DNA of 64,000 nt from Heliocidaris erythrogramma (GCA_025617745.1 CM046858.1:35341228-35405227); one strand, 5' to 3'; shown: positions 62,401 to 64,000, counted from the first letter of the stretch. Numbers and translations are program-made. Notes: generated from the letters alone by a model not told the origin.

Positions 62401-64000
62401 CAGAATCCCGTTTTTCGTTTACGTGTTATCTCTATGGGAAATATTTTGGTATATTGGTCAAAGCACTTGCCTCTCACTCCGGTGACCCAGGTTCGATCCC
62501 CGGTGGGTCCATTAAAAAAAATTTTTTTTTTTGCTTCTTTTTGCCTTTCATTTTACCATCTTCTTCGACTATTATATCATATATAATCACAAACCAAGTA
62601 CTAAACTGCCTTATTTTGCGTGTTTTGTCTATTGGAAAGTAGTGTGCAGTAGTTTGTGTACAACCCTATGGAAATTGTGATTCCCTGTCGTGTATTAAAG
62701 CTATTGGGTTTATCTCCCAAGTATCCTGCAATGTCAAATAGTGCTAGTGCTCTTTCGTCAGTCATCAGTCCTAATAAGGTCAAGTTCCCGCAACTTTTTC
62801 AAGGTCATCAGATTATCGTGACGTCATCCAGGCGCCTTTTTGTAAAAATCAACTTATGGTCGTATCTTCGTAACAAAATGTGATTTCTCTTTTATATTTG
62901 GCATAGTTAAGGTCACTGTCATTGCAGTCATGGTCATCATCATTATCCCCATCATCATCATCATTATCACCATCATCATTATATCATCATCATGACTATC
63001 ATCAACATTATTATCATCATCACTGTCATCATATTCATCATGATGATGATGATAATGATGATTAACATCAACATCATTATCATCATTACTGTCATGATGA
63101 TATAATGATCATCATCATGATTATCATCAACATCATTATCATCATCACTGTCATGATATTCATGATGATGGTGATGATTAACATCAAAATCATTATCATC
63201 ATTACTGTCATGATGATATAATGATCATCATCATGATTATCATCAACATCATTATCATCATCACTGTCATGATATTCATGACGATGCTGATGATTATGAA
63301 CTTCATTATCATCATGACCTTTATGATGATATAATGATCATCATCATGATTATCATCAACATCATTATCATCATCAATGTCATGATGATATTCATGATGA
63401 TGACTATCATCAACATTATTATCAGAACTGTCATGATATTCATGATGATCATGATGATGATTAACATCAAAATCAGTATTATCATCACTGTCATGATATA
63501 ATCGTCATCATCATGATTATCATCAACATCATTATCATCATCACTGTCATGATATAATGATCATCATCAACATCATTATCATCATCACTGTCATGATATT
63601 CATCATGATGATCATCAACATCATCACATCTTCCAATGACCGTTTCACACATTTTTCTACATTCCTGTCCTCAAGAAGCATCTCCATGCGTCGCATTCTT
63701 GACTTCCTACATGTATCTTCAGTCTAGCATTATGATCACCCTGATTACAATCATGATCATACAAATTGAAAGACAGACCACCTAATTCGTCCTCATGACG
63801 AATTAAACTCTAGTTATTATTATTATTATTATCATTAAACAGCTTACTTCGTACCAGTACATAGAGGTCAAGTATTCGAGACAGTATTAGAGACAATATT
63901 GCTTACAACATGACACAAGTTGTGGACATTTTCATACATGTTCAAGTAACTAATATAGTCAGTACAGAAAAATTATGTCATTACCTTGACAAGGGCTTGG
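4767..64000 (-). CDS. VPS13: VPS13A/C-like bridge lipid-transfer protein, 27 exons, both ends outside the window
   Basis: VPS13 proteins are long groove-shaped proteins at membrane contact sites that carry glycerophospholipids between organelles. The 27 exons listed separately were chained by splice sites and phase; together they give 3837 nt, 1279 codons, with no frame break. Family signs in order: LGSIQVVLLGPYIKELL followed by DIKIRSPIILVPEK and VANLGNL (the repeated VPS13 strand-plus-proline pattern), RRPEVVLFDDP, VLEPCAVTF, DLWGPKPI, and SYNEKLSVWEPIIEP with DYRPWEV, which is the hallmark just before the adaptor-binding domain in VPS13A and VPS13C. Two acidic Ser/Glu-rich stretches (exons 26-27) look lineage-specific. 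The A/C clade is preferred over D from the VLFDDP and WEPxxEP segments; A versus C cannot be decided. A large intron hosts two Toll-like receptor copies on the other strand. The start codon and C-terminus are outside the window. Confidence 0.9.
5493..5700 (-). CDS. VPS13: VPS13 exon 26 of window, acidic insert
   Basis: A 208-bp exon, acceptor TTCGACAG, donor AGTG|GTAAGT, phase 0 to 1. The product starts LTRAESHPIKCYSMCDR and becomes acidic and Ser/Thr-rich (TETDSDSDTTSETELEWDG). I do not recognise this insert from other VPS13 proteins; it is probably disordered. Confidence 0.82.
5940..6050 (-). pseudogene. Pseudo-exon F (partial copy without the stop)
   Basis: Keeps DYRPWEVTAK and a GTGACG donor but, like the others, lacks the acceptor and the LRAEAE codons; WEPIIEP is WEPIFAP. 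It has an open frame but no recognisable acceptor, so it is probably not spliced in. Confidence 0.8.
6194..7082. mobile_element. 0.89-kb TA-flanked inverted-repeat element inside the exon array
   Basis: Ends AGCCTGAGTC and GACTCAGGCT, flanked by TA on both sides, with inner matching segments (CGGTGCATCGA and its complement). It interrupts a (TCA)n array between pseudo-exon copies. No transposase frame is seen; TA flanks suggest a Tc1/mariner-type relative. Confidence 0.75.
7232..7342 (-). pseudogene. Pseudo-exon E (partial copy of VPS13 exon 25)
   Basis: Same truncation and TGA stop, WEPIIES as in copy D, plus MHRGM in place of MHLGM. Confidence 0.87.
7460..7570 (-). pseudogene. Pseudo-exon D (partial copy of VPS13 exon 25)
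   Basis: Same truncation and TGA stop. Here WEPIIEP has become WEPIIES, shared with copy E. Confidence 0.87.
7676..7786 (-). pseudogene. Pseudo-exon C (partial copy of VPS13 exon 25)
   Basis: Same truncation and the same Trp-to-stop change as copy B. Keeps YNEKLSVWEPIIEPVMPKDG; a single C-to-A difference changes the Asp-rich stretch slightly. Confidence 0.87.
7988..8098 (-). pseudogene. Pseudo-exon B (partial copy of VPS13 exon 25)
   Basis: Copies the last 111 bases of exon 25 (from MHLGM) but lacks the first 18 bases and the acceptor, which are replaced by (TGA)n. TGG of the PWE motif is TGA, giving an in-frame stop after DYRS. The donor side is AAG|GTGACA. Confidence 0.88.
8297..8425 (-). 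CDS. VPS13: VPS13 exon 25 of window (WEPxxEP exon, parent of the pseudo-exon array)
   Basis: A 129-bp exon, acceptor ATTTCAG, donor CAAG|GTAATG, phase 0 to 0. It begins LRAEAEMHLGM and contains YNEKLSVWEPIIEPV and DYRPWEVTAK, the strongest VPS13A/C hallmark in the window. Five partial copies lie downstream in the next intron. Confidence 0.95.
8746..8885. mobile_element. Foldback, GGGGAGCGTTTCATC ends
   Basis: GGGGAGCGTTTCATCAAGTG ... CACTTCATGAAACGCTCCCC with AGCCAATCAGATGCAAGG in the middle. Other copies at 49024-49162 and 56400-56540. Confidence 0.88.
8910..9849. mobile_element. 0.93-kb TTAA-flanked non-autonomous element, copy 1
   Basis: TTAA-AGTAGAAC ... TCTACT-TTAA with about 932 bp between. 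Nearly identical to 54146-55084, where the insertion site is verified by an empty paralogue. Termini are only short inverted repeats and no transposase frame is present. Confidence 0.88.
9850..10225. other. AT-rich intron sequence, nothing recognised
   Basis: Lies between the 0.93-kb TTAA element and the left edge of the duplication. No frame, foldback or repeat seen. Confidence 0.6.
10297..10484. mobile_element. TA-type MITE (CAGTGAAACCTG family), in duplication copy 1
   Basis: AAACCTGCTTTAGCGACCAC ... GACAGGTTTCACTGTA. Paralogue at about 23109-23292 in copy 2. Confidence 0.82.
10555..10574. repeat. Poly-G run
   Basis: About 20 consecutive G, also present at 23363-23381 in the second duplication copy. 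Exact length may be a sequencing artefact. Confidence 0.8.
10778..10895. repeat. Hairpin with ACGACGGCCAAT arms, copy 1
   Basis: TTTGCTAGTTTTT-ACGACGGCCAA is mirrored by TTGGCCGTCGT-AAAAACTAGCAAA around a G/C-run loop. The second copy is at 23583-23710. A foldback element of unknown class. Confidence 0.8.
11085..11640. repeat. Four degenerate 150-160 bp tandem units upstream of TLR-1
   Basis: GCCAAATTTC-TGAGCATTGCT recurs near 11107, 11261, 11423 and 11575, each followed by a GTTACCATGGCAAC segment and CTTGCACATCTTC. The same array is in duplication copy 2 (about 23900-24440). No coding potential. Confidence 0.8.
12788..15595 (+). CDS. Toll-like receptor, single exon, intact copy (TLR-1)
   Basis: A membrane pattern-recognition receptor of the Toll family. 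The 935-aa frame is uninterrupted and starts at the first Met after an in-frame region without start codons; the Met is followed by a hydrophobic signal peptide (residues about 1-24). LRRNT-type cysteine cap (CRFRNSSHGLVINC, about 45-58), then about twenty leucine-rich repeats (LDLSFNNLTVL, LDISGNRIKSLP, LFLNDNALLEIP) with many N-glycosylation sites, a CXC LRRCT cap (about 672-721, NPFTCSCSLTWF), one transmembrane helix (about 724-746) and a C-terminal TIR-like domain (about 781-925, box 3 LFWAQF). Being intronless is typical of sea-urchin Toll genes. The TIR is unusual: box 1 reads LNLIFDEAEEEWV and no RDxxPG box 2 is present, so signalling through MyD88 is uncertain. The gene lies antisense inside a VPS13 intron. 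Confidence 0.95.
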   Translation: MAANMLHFVICFHVALVAVGLGLVYPSKGEVSASDLTFNTNHVKCRFRNSSHGLVINCAHLRLSDVPQGLPPEVTALDLSFNNLTVLRKESFEDVPNLVVLNCQKNPLTFIESTALWPLIRLRILILVNCNLVTLSPTLFVKNILITKLLLRYNQLVTIPCKAVAALPRLPGIYLGHNKIQSLNFDGCSGWAHLSIIDLSLNEVSEIHKSNFLPLQNTTISMLSLKSNRIQILPAEAFSHLTSVQSLILQSNPIKSFDIQPFLGMAFIKKLSLCGGKINQLLPPSNATQKHYPSILNLDMSFNWIESVPPDSFWGFTKLRTLRLAGNKISTLTNRSFCMLQSLVELDISGNRIKSLPPEMFACLLSLTKLNISKNSLQTISPVSFNNMPSILSVFLSHNAITYFNGKRELWTLGTLQVMDISYNDITVIGKRRFSGLTNLLELDASYNQICAYTTDAFADLVKLERLHLSNEKSTFLEETFTQLQTLVFLDLSNTLIKVSKDSVEQYKNMTGLQELQMETAQLRGTDLYDTVKNQSLFTGLHSLKKLRLKNNFLGSLDERVFHNRSKLSYLDMTNSRIQVLRSGLFSPLISLKFLFLNDNALLEIPRDIFRGLYHLSVVNIPNNNLRGLDPTLFSQNPRLAHLYLPGNQISNINPGTILPSNTSLNLDVSRNPFTCSCSLTWFRQWLESANVKFKHADQTLCSPTSLKGFANQPILSFHPEDHCGVNIVLIVVLSFSGVLVGMMSVLAYNKRWWLNHKLFLLKLAVLGYEEMAEEFNVANYNHHLNLIFDEAEEEWVDQVMKPGLEERLPHLQNIIYGDKDLHLNMYIINALYDAMDNSFKTVLLLSNQSVNDAWTMTKLRMALEHLNDTGMDKVILIFVEEIEDDHLPYLVRLFLSSNKPYMLWTDDEDGQELFWAQFKKGMRANKAINNLFPL
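15927..16060. mobile_element. 134-bp foldback, GGGGCCCATTG ends, downstream of TLR-1
   Basis: GGGGCCCATTGTACAAAACT ... AAGTTTTGTGCAATGGGCCCC with CTGATTGGCTGA in the loop. The same element follows TLR-2 at 28738-28871. Confidence 0.85.
16062..16212. mobile_element. 151-bp foldback, GGGCCCTCTTGC ends, abutting the previous one
   Basis: GGGCCCTCTTGCATCAAAAG ... TTTTTACGCAAGAGGGCCC with CTGATTGGTTGA in the loop. Paralogue at 28873-29023. The two foldbacks are directly adjacent, so one may have inserted at the edge of the other. Confidence 0.85.
16375..16505. repeat. (CT)n-rich tract downstream of TLR-1
   Basis: Almost pure pyrimidine with CTCTCTCTC runs. A shorter version lies after TLR-2 at 29165-29288, so the tract has changed length since the duplication. 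Confidence 0.9.
16993..17117 (-). mobile_element. SINE 3' fragment present only in duplication copy 1
   Basis: Minus strand: core piece GCGGGCGTGCCAGAATCCAA, then AGCGCTTTGAGCC and GGCGCTTTATAAATGCCAGG with (TTA)n tail. Copy 2 has only a few bases at the same place. Confidence 0.78.
18031..22313. mobile_element. 4.3-kb block with AGTCCACCCT inverted ends and TTAA flanks
   Basis: Left end TTAA-GAGATAGTCCACCCTGG, right end CAGGGTGGACTTTCCCT-TTAA; about 100 bases of the two ends are imperfect inverted repeats, related to the 37741-38349 foldback. I recognise no protein in the interior. It holds an imperfect duplication (19130-19230 and 19290-19400, both with TTTTGGTAGCCAGTC), a (CT)n run at 19487-19518 and long C and G runs. 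It may be one large non-autonomous element or two ends bracketing unrelated DNA. Confidence 0.6.
22346..23012. repeat. TGACCTTTGACCC element, left part, cut by the duplication junction
   Basis: Starts TGTATCCCCCGGCA like the element at 1316 and carries the same GACCTTTGACCC/GCAGCATCACC units. It stops abruptly at the start of duplication copy 2. Confidence 0.85.
23109..23292. mobile_element. TA-type MITE (CAGTGAAACCTG family), in duplication copy 2
   Basis: Paralogue of 10297-10484; the left end has an extra partial GCTTTAGCGACC repeat. Confidence 0.8.
23583..23710. repeat. Hairpin with ACGACGGCCAAT arms, copy 2
   Basis: Paralogue of 10778-10895 in the second duplication copy; the arms are still complementary and the loop G/C runs differ in length. 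Confidence 0.8.
25599..28402 (+). pseudogene. Toll-like receptor, second tandem copy, frameshifted and nonsense-mutated (TLR-2)
   Basis: Copy of TLR-1 with the same start, signal peptide and repeats and only scattered substitutions. The frame is open for 679 codons (25599-27638) and then fails. Copy 1 has AACATCAACCCAGG where this copy has AACATCAACCAGG near 27560, a one-base loss that ends the ectodomain in the LRRCT. Further on, the original frame has a harmless 3-bp loss in the transmembrane segment and a TAC-to-TAG stop at 27935-27937. The TIR part resumes as an open frame at 27956-28402 (148 codons). It may still express a soluble 679-aa leucine-rich ectodomain, but by sequence it is a broken receptor. 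Confidence 0.93.
28738..28871. mobile_element. Foldback, GGGGCCCATTA ends, downstream of TLR-2
   Basis: Paralogue of 15927-16060 in duplication copy 2, nearly identical. Confidence 0.83.
28873..29023. mobile_element. Foldback, GGGCCCTCTTGC ends, downstream of TLR-2
   Basis: Paralogue of 16062-16212 with the same loop motif and few differences. Confidence 0.83.
29662..30587. mobile_element. 926-bp inverted-repeat DNA element with 6-bp target duplication
   Basis: Inserted in duplication copy 2. Ends are CTAGCCAGGATTAGC and its complement; the terminal inverted repeats run about 215 bp almost without mismatch. An inner AT-rich inverted repeat (29880-30190) lies between. GTGGAG flanks both sides (29656-29661 and 30588-30593), while the paralogous empty site at 16880-16885 in copy 1 has it once. 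No transposase frame is visible. A 6-bp duplication recalls IS3EU-type elements, but the superfamily is not established. Confidence 0.9.
31970..32632. repeat. TGACCTTTGACCC element, right part
   Basis: Paralogue of 22526-23012 that continues to an intact right end (TATCCTCCGGCA ... TGCCGGGGTATACA). Confidence 0.85.
32804..33157. mobile_element. 354-bp foldback with 60-bp ends (ACTCAGAATGTG)
   Basis: ACTCAGAATGTGTATATGGG ... CCCATATACACATTCTGAGT; about 60 bp of nearly perfect inverted repeat running to AAACATTTCAGC. No coding potential. Confidence 0.87.
33526..33695. mobile_element. 170-bp foldback, GGGGGTGTTTCATAAAGC ends
   Basis: GTGTTTCATAAAGCTGTTCG ... CGAACAGCTTTATGAAACAC with TTACGCACGACTTTACG inside. 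Copies at 43573-43739 and 59087-59257. Confidence 0.88.
34605..34687 (+). mobile_element. SINE/LINE 3' tail fragment
   Basis: GAAGCGCCTTGAGCATTT, AATGGCGCTTTTAGAAATAC and (ATT)n, the same tail as the LINE remnant at 44945. Confidence 0.75.
35126..35582. mobile_element. TA-type MITE (CAGTGAAACCTG family) split by a nested foldback
   Basis: Ends resemble TACAGTGAAACCTG and CAGGTTTGACTGTA; interior has GGGAGACAAG and TCTTTATAGAC segments shared with 43309-43502. It is interrupted at 35206-35465. Confidence 0.8.
35206..35465. mobile_element. Foldback GGGGCGGTATTCTG, nested in a MITE
   Basis: GGGGCGGTATTCTGAAAAC ... GTTTTCAGAATACGGCCCC. The host MITE reads GTACA...AGGTTCC around it, where intact relatives have GTACAGGTTCC. 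Confidence 0.85.
36655..36839 (-). CDS. VPS13: VPS13 exon 24 of window
   Basis: A 185-bp exon, acceptor TGTGAAG (weak pyrimidine tract), donor CAAT|GTAAGT, phase 1 to 0. LTVQLPRFEAYMELEEALDH and LLRLNCGFHASVIDW align with the block just before WEPxxEP in VPS13A/C. The following intron is 28.2 kb and holds the Toll-like receptors. Confidence 0.9.
37285..37536. repeat. Minisatellite made from the exon 23 / intron boundary
   Basis: Five full or partial units (about 53 bp, or about 35 bp when shortened) repeating, in VPS13 sense, CCAATCTTCTCTCACAGCGT, CATAAAAGGAAAGGTGATT and a short intron piece. Units carry potential GT donors. Confidence 0.9.
37536..37632 (-). CDS. VPS13: VPS13 exon 23 of window, donor inside a tandem repeat
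   Basis: A 97-bp exon, acceptor TTATGTAG, donor AAAG|GTAATT, phase 0 to 1, encoding LLEDCEHEDLWGPKPIF and SHSFHKRK. The last about 35 coding bases and the donor are repeated about five more times downstream, so several competing donors exist; the first is favoured because read-through meets a stop within two codons. Confidence 0.87.
37741..38349. mobile_element. 0.6-kb TTAA-flanked foldback (AGTCCACCCT family)
   Basis: TTAA-AGGCCAAGTCCACCCT ... AGGGTGGACTTGGCCT-TTAA with arms of 200 bp or more, and a further inner inverted repeat around an AATACGAAATATTTTA-like core. Lies in the intron after VPS13 exon 22. Confidence 0.88.
39208..39395 (-). mobile_element. SINE fragment, minus strand
   Basis: On the minus strand: degraded B-box GGTTTAAATCCC, then TTTTGGCAAGAC, TTTGCCACTTCCCACCCAGG and AAATGGGCAACCG as in the SINE at 55757, ending in a TTATTATTATC-like tail. 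Confidence 0.8.
39937..40494. mobile_element. TACTG-AAACCAGAAA MITE expanded by a minisatellite
   Basis: Ends TACTGTTAAACCAGAAA and TTTCCGGTTTTACAG match the compact element at 52169-52379. The interior holds GAAAGTTTC motifs that have expanded into the array at 40119-40476. Confidence 0.75.
40119..40476. repeat. 15/30-bp minisatellite (GAAAGTTTCATGTTG)
   Basis: About 24 copies of a 15-base unit. Units mostly alternate between TTGTG and TTGCG, giving a 30-bp higher-order period. It starts about 80 bp from the donor of VPS13 exon 22. Confidence 0.95.
40559..40714 (-). CDS. VPS13: VPS13 exon 22 of window
   Basis: A 156-bp exon, acceptor GGAACAG, donor ACAG|GTCAGA, phase 0 to 0. VLEPCAVTF and DLTDVCLHVSPRVVYVVRG match the conserved 'EPC/F-V-T ... 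ISP' block of VPS13A/C. A 15/30-bp minisatellite starts about 80 bp into the next intron. Confidence 0.93.
41214..41450. repeat. (TGA)n microsatellite
   Basis: Imperfect TGA triplets with TAA and CAA interruptions, in the intron after VPS13 exon 21. Confidence 0.95.
41881..41997 (-). CDS. VPS13: VPS13 exon 21 of window
   Basis: A 117-bp exon, acceptor TCTGCAG, donor CAG|GTAAAT, phase 0 to 0, encoding SGQQVVANLDRVQVFSCVYS, the usual partner of the VLFDDP segment. Confidence 0.9.
42161..42433. mobile_element. Inverted-repeat element carrying a tRNA-like segment
   Basis: Ends ATTTTTAGGCATTTTACTCC and its complement (42414-42433), with GCAAACGGAGTAAAAT repeated near the right end. The interior contains the tRNA-like sequence at 42238-42309. 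Confidence 0.7.
42238..42309 (-). tRNA. tRNA-like sequence, probably a pseudogene
   Basis: Seventy-two bases on the minus strand with a perfect 7-bp acceptor (GAACCAG/CTGGTTC), an A-box-like TAGTCTGGTGGTTAAG and a B-box GGTTCGAATCC. The anticodon loop reads CCGGCAA, lacking the universal T before the anticodon, and the T stem has two mismatches. Unlikely to be a working tRNA. Confidence 0.5.
43309..43502. mobile_element. TA-type MITE (CAGTGAAACCTG family), full copy
   Basis: TACAGTGAAACCTGTCTATA ... GCAGGTTTGACTGTA, flanked by TA. The most complete member in the window. Confidence 0.87.
43573..43739. mobile_element. Foldback, GGGTGTTTCATAAAGC ends
   Basis: Same family as 33526-33695, opposite orientation of the loop; ends about 32 bp beyond the donor of VPS13 exon 20. 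Confidence 0.88.
43772..43958 (-). CDS. VPS13: VPS13 exon 20 of window
   Basis: A 187-bp exon, acceptor ATTTCAG, donor TTAGG|GTAGGC, phase 2 to 0. QVKCQLRRPEVVLFDDP is a distinctive VPS13A/C signature. A foldback element ends at 43739, about 32 bp past the donor. Confidence 0.93.
44561..44708 (-). CDS. VPS13: VPS13 exon 19 of window
   Basis: A 148-bp exon, acceptor GTGTAG, donor CGAG|GTTTGT, phase 1 to 2. IDFIIEGVRVNIFVHYLLAI fits the VPS13 strand-helix unit; a Ser/Gln-rich linker follows. Confidence 0.9.
44945..45420 (-). mobile_element. LINE 3' remnant with reverse-transcriptase C-terminus
   Basis: On the minus strand the reading WGERTFAHAGPSIWNTLPQG and IRNSSSVEVFKNNLK is the conserved end of the second ORF of CR1/L2-like non-LTR retrotransposons. 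It is followed by GCGCCTTGAGCATTTGATC, CGGCGCCTTATAAAT and (TTA)n. The catalytic core is missing and frames are open only briefly, so it is a dead 5'-truncated copy. Confidence 0.82.
45425..45507 (+). mobile_element. SINE core fragment
   Basis: GGAATACTCCCTAAGGAGTG and CACTTGTGTGCAGG match the core of the SINE at 55757. Head and tail are missing. Confidence 0.7.
45508..45650. mobile_element. Foldback, GGGCCCTGTTTCATAAAAC ends
   Basis: Shares the middle (GTTATAAGCTACTGAAATCC, GATTGGCTGAGAGC) with the GGGGAGC family but has different outer arms; the right end is degraded. Confidence 0.78.
45717..45841 (-). CDS. VPS13: VPS13 exon 18 of window
   Basis: A 125-bp exon, acceptor ATATAAG, donor TGCA|GTGAGT, phase 2 to 1, encoding LLLKSSKKVCLRTA and PMIEFTYTQDENQLQC. 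Confidence 0.87.
46738..46916 (-). CDS. VPS13: VPS13 exon 17 of window
   Basis: A 179-bp exon, acceptor TATTTCAG, donor GACA|GTAAGA, phase 0 to 2, encoding GLSRFRLHQVNGSASAYSTG and VTATILTLTLEDIRP, a strand pair. Confidence 0.9.
47040..47570. repeat. 530-bp purine-rich tract (+ strand) in a VPS13 intron
   Basis: Mainly GAGA, GAAA and GGAG with few pyrimidines. In the VPS13 sense it is a long polypyrimidine tract starting right after the exon 16 donor. Open frames here are by-products of composition. Confidence 0.9.
47579..47763 (-). CDS. VPS13: VPS13 exon 16 of window
   Basis: A 185-bp exon, acceptor TTATAAG, donor ATTG|GTAGGA, phase 1 to 0. A Thr/Pro-rich linker precedes MFVQFVMDGAELEFYTNEQ, the start of the next strand repeat. 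The intron behind it begins with about 530 bases of polypyrimidine (coding sense). Confidence 0.9.
48523..48619 (-). CDS. VPS13: VPS13 exon 15 of window
   Basis: A 97-bp exon, acceptor TTCTAG, donor GAAG|GTGAGT, phase 0 to 1. INIGEQDIVTILATLSENL matches the conserved VPS13 helix after the ELRVDL strand. Confidence 0.92.
48727..49000 (-). mobile_element. Possible LINE 3' end with (GAACTT)n tail
   Basis: On the minus strand the block ends with TGAACTTGAACTTGAACTT after an A/T-rich stretch with AATAAAATGTGAAC. Such hexamer tails are seen on some non-LTR elements; no protein is left to confirm it. A similar (AATTTG)n tail is at 56769-56795. Confidence 0.4.
49024..49162. mobile_element. Foldback, GGGGAGC ends, 14 bp from a VPS13 donor
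   Basis: Same family as 8746-8885. Its right end CGCTCCCC lies about 14 bp from the donor of exon 14. Confidence 0.88.
49177..49333 (-). CDS. VPS13: VPS13 exon 14 of window
   Basis: A 157-bp exon, acceptor ATTTCAG, donor GCAG|GTTTGT, phase 2 to 0, encoding LIVEPVELRVDLSRPVD and LRVTANLEWSVIVQ, the usual continuation after the VPEK/VANLG unit. A foldback element ends about 14 bp beyond the donor. Confidence 0.93.
49636..49668. repeat. (GA)n microsatellite
   Basis: GAGAGAGAGAGAG followed by GGGGGGAGG, in the intron between VPS13 exons 13 and 14. Confidence 0.9.
49818..50059 (-). CDS. VPS13: VPS13 exon 13 of window
   Basis: A 242-bp exon, acceptor CCTCAG, donor CCCG|GTAAAC, phase 0 to 2. It holds the most recognisable groove repeat: VGLDIKIRSPIILVPEK, then ALVANLGNLSI, then MRLTSVQIS. 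Confidence 0.95.
51106..51168 (-). CDS. VPS13: VPS13 exon 12 of window
   Basis: A 63-bp exon, acceptor TTTCAG, donor ACA|GTAAGT, phase 0 to 0. It encodes PFLNQGAIDTAKEASSKAVK, the Ala/Lys-rich amphipathic helix that follows the strand unit in VPS13A/C. Confidence 0.9.
51697..51861 (-). CDS. VPS13: VPS13 exon 11 of window
   Basis: A 165-bp exon, acceptor GAACACAG, donor CTG|GTAAAG, phase 0 to 0. It carries a clear family segment, LGSIQVVLLGPYIKELL, equivalent to the strand-helix unit that repeats along VPS13 proteins. Confidence 0.93.
52169..52379. mobile_element. TACTG-AAACCAGAAA MITE, compact copy
   Basis: TACTGCAAAACCAGAAACTTT ends mirrored by AATTTCTGGTTTCACAGTA, flanked by TA; several internal GAAACTTTC motifs. 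Confidence 0.82.
52709..52832. mobile_element. TA-type MITE, short copy beside VPS13 exon 10
   Basis: TACAGTCAAACCTGC ... CAGGTTTCACTGTA. It ends 13 bp from the exon 10 donor. Confidence 0.86.
52846..52936 (-). CDS. VPS13: VPS13 exon 10 of window
   Basis: A 91-bp exon, acceptor TTATACAG, donor TTAGG|GTAAGT, phase 2 to 0, encoding LKDFSFEDAVVDTAYPKII and DQTAIDVR. A TA-flanked MITE ends about 13 bp inside the following intron. Confidence 0.88.
53522..53714 (-). CDS. VPS13: VPS13 exon 9 of window, GC donor
   Basis: A 193-bp exon, acceptor CCGCAG, phase 1 to 2. It encodes VRGVIRFHGEATMEYLCITL and ends TRMTVKA. No GT donor fits; AAG|GCGAGT, a classical GC-AG type donor, gives exactly the phase needed by the next exon. 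Confidence 0.85.
54031..55511. repeat. Two tandem 271-bp units, one disrupted by the TTAA element
   Basis: Units start TGGGACAGGAGCAATAGG at 54031 and 55241. Each contains an inverted repeat GAGAGCCAGAAGGGCGTTAA ... TTAACGCCCTTCTGGCTCTC around a loop of about 20 bases. The second unit ends about 12 bp from the donor of VPS13 exon 8. Confidence 0.85.
54146..55084. mobile_element. 0.93-kb TTAA-flanked non-autonomous element, copy 2
   Basis: Same element as at 8910-9849, inserted in the first unit of a local tandem repeat. Filled site: ATGAG-TTAA-[931 bp]-TTAA-CGCCC. The second unit at about 55350-55359 shows the uninterrupted ATGAGTTAACGCCC, so TTAA was duplicated on insertion. Confidence 0.92.
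55523..55611 (-). CDS. VPS13: VPS13 exon 8 of window
   Basis: An 89-bp exon, acceptor CATGTAG, donor CAAG|GTGAGT, phase 2 to 1. It encodes SLSSISLTEKVGTSLTQDPE and a Pro/Thr/Gln tail, a flexible linker. A tandemly duplicated 271-bp repeat begins about 12 bp past the donor. Confidence 0.8.
55757..56102 (+). mobile_element. tRNA-derived SINE, nearly full length
   Basis: The head (55758-55829) folds as a tRNA with a GTG anticodon position, A-box TGGATCAGTGG and B-box GGTTCGAATCC. A core follows (GGAATGCTCCCCAGGGAGTG, CTGTGTGCGGGCGTGCCAG), then a 3' tail ending GCGCTTGACAAATGCTTG and (TTA)n. The core resembles Deu-type SINE cores, which is my inference. Confidence 0.85.
56400..56540. mobile_element. 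Foldback, GGAGAGCATTTTATC ends
   Basis: Same family as 8746-8885 in inverted orientation (loop CTGACTGGCTGACAGC). Confidence 0.87.
56853..56995 (-). CDS. VPS13: VPS13 exon 7 of window
   Basis: A 143-bp exon, acceptor TATGCAG, donor CAAG|GTTGGT, phase 0 to 2. It encodes AVVVHFSALNILFHRTAVLF, a groove strand pair. A second possible donor (GTAAAG) lies four bases downstream, but only the upstream one gives the phase needed by the next exon. Confidence 0.86.
57406..57479 (-). CDS. VPS13: VPS13 exon 6 of window
   Basis: A 74-bp exon, acceptor CTTTTAG, donor AAAG|GTGTGT, phase 1 to 0. The 25 residues read GPDGTYLHLLSS through SVLYRK, matching the VPS13 pattern where a short turn follows IQVIDKF. 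Confidence 0.85.
57822..58047 (-). CDS. VPS13: VPS13 exon 5 of window
   Basis: A 226-bp exon, acceptor TTGATTAG, donor ATAG|GTGAGC, phase 0 to 1. It begins VVVSISKPSTS, has a Ser/Pro/Thr-rich loop, then LRIDSVCVDVAVSTYGLALH and LRGIQVIDKF, the alternating strands of a VPS13 groove repeat. Confidence 0.88.
58290..58448. mobile_element. TA-type MITE, degraded copy
   Basis: TTAAACCTGCTTAATCGACC ... AAGGTTTCACTGTA, with GACCACCTGCCCATAAAGACC inside. Confidence 0.75.
58574..58713 (-). CDS. VPS13: VPS13 exon 4 of window
   Basis: A 140-bp exon with CATACAG acceptor and GAG|GTAAAA donor, phase 1 to 0. It encodes YYTASDHSDEDIQHWAASSQ and ends in LLRFVIRE, a strand-like segment as expected for the lipid-transfer groove. 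Confidence 0.82.
59087..59257. mobile_element. Foldback, GGGGGGTGTTTCATAAAGC ends
   Basis: Same family as 33526-33695, in the intron upstream of VPS13 exon 4. Confidence 0.88.
59383..59566 (-). CDS. VPS13: VPS13 exon 3 of window
   Basis: A 184-bp exon after a CTATAG acceptor, ending AAG|GTAATT, phase 0 to 1. The product is basic in its first half (RRTKRLMLRSRKAR) and proline/serine-rich later (SASVQPPTPPVAPLK), typical of a disordered linker. Confidence 0.8.
60152..60229 (-). CDS. VPS13: VPS13 exon 2 of window
   Basis: A 78-bp exon with TTTACAG acceptor and GTAAGT donor, phase 0 to 0. It encodes FAKNVPLPDVQPSSNDIPYR plus six more residues; a linker without strong family identity. Confidence 0.75.
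60370..60585. mobile_element. Foldback, GGGGGTGTTTCACAAAGAG ends
   Basis: GGTGTTTCACAAAGAGTTAAG ends mirrored by CTTAACTCTTTGTGAAACACC, with a longer divergent interior than the other GTGTTTCA elements. Confidence 0.82.
61126..61247. repeat. Two tandem 61-bp units (TTAGGTGGTCTGTCATTTATG)
   Basis: TATTAGGTGGTCTGTCATTT and TGACCTCCTTTTA-TTTTGTCAAGA occur twice in a row. The complement GACAGACCACCTAAT reappears at 63772-63786, marking a possible 2.6-kb element. Confidence 0.75.
62455..62511 (+). tRNA. tRNA-like fragment, retroposon head
   Basis: TTGGTCAAAGCACTTG, CTCTCACTCCGGTGACCC and B-box GGTTCGATCCC resemble a Glu-type tRNA 3' half. The acceptor is not complementary and an A-run then T-run follows, so it is read as a SINE or tRNA pseudogene. 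Confidence 0.45.
62925..63630. repeat. (TCA)/(TGA)n array with higher-order palindromic units
   Basis: TCA and TGA runs alternate; a unit of about 110-130 bp with CACTGTCATGATATTCATGATG and TATAATGATCATCATCATG recurs at least five times. Both triplet orientations make the array strongly self-complementary. Confidence 0.88.
63772..63813 (+). mobile_element. Candidate Helitron-type 3' terminus
   Basis: GACAGACCACCT, then an 8-bp hairpin AATTCGTC-CTCAT-GACGAATT, five bases and CTAG followed by T. A subterminal hairpin and CTRR|T end is the form of a Helitron 3' end. The 5' end is not identified and no Rep/helicase frame is present. Confidence 0.45.
63985..64000 (-). CDS. VPS13: VPS13 exon 1 of window (3' end only)
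   Basis: Only the last 16 bases are inside the window. They read QALVK and end at an AAG|GTAATG donor. The phase fits the next exon exactly (phase 0), which is the main support. Confidence 0.6.
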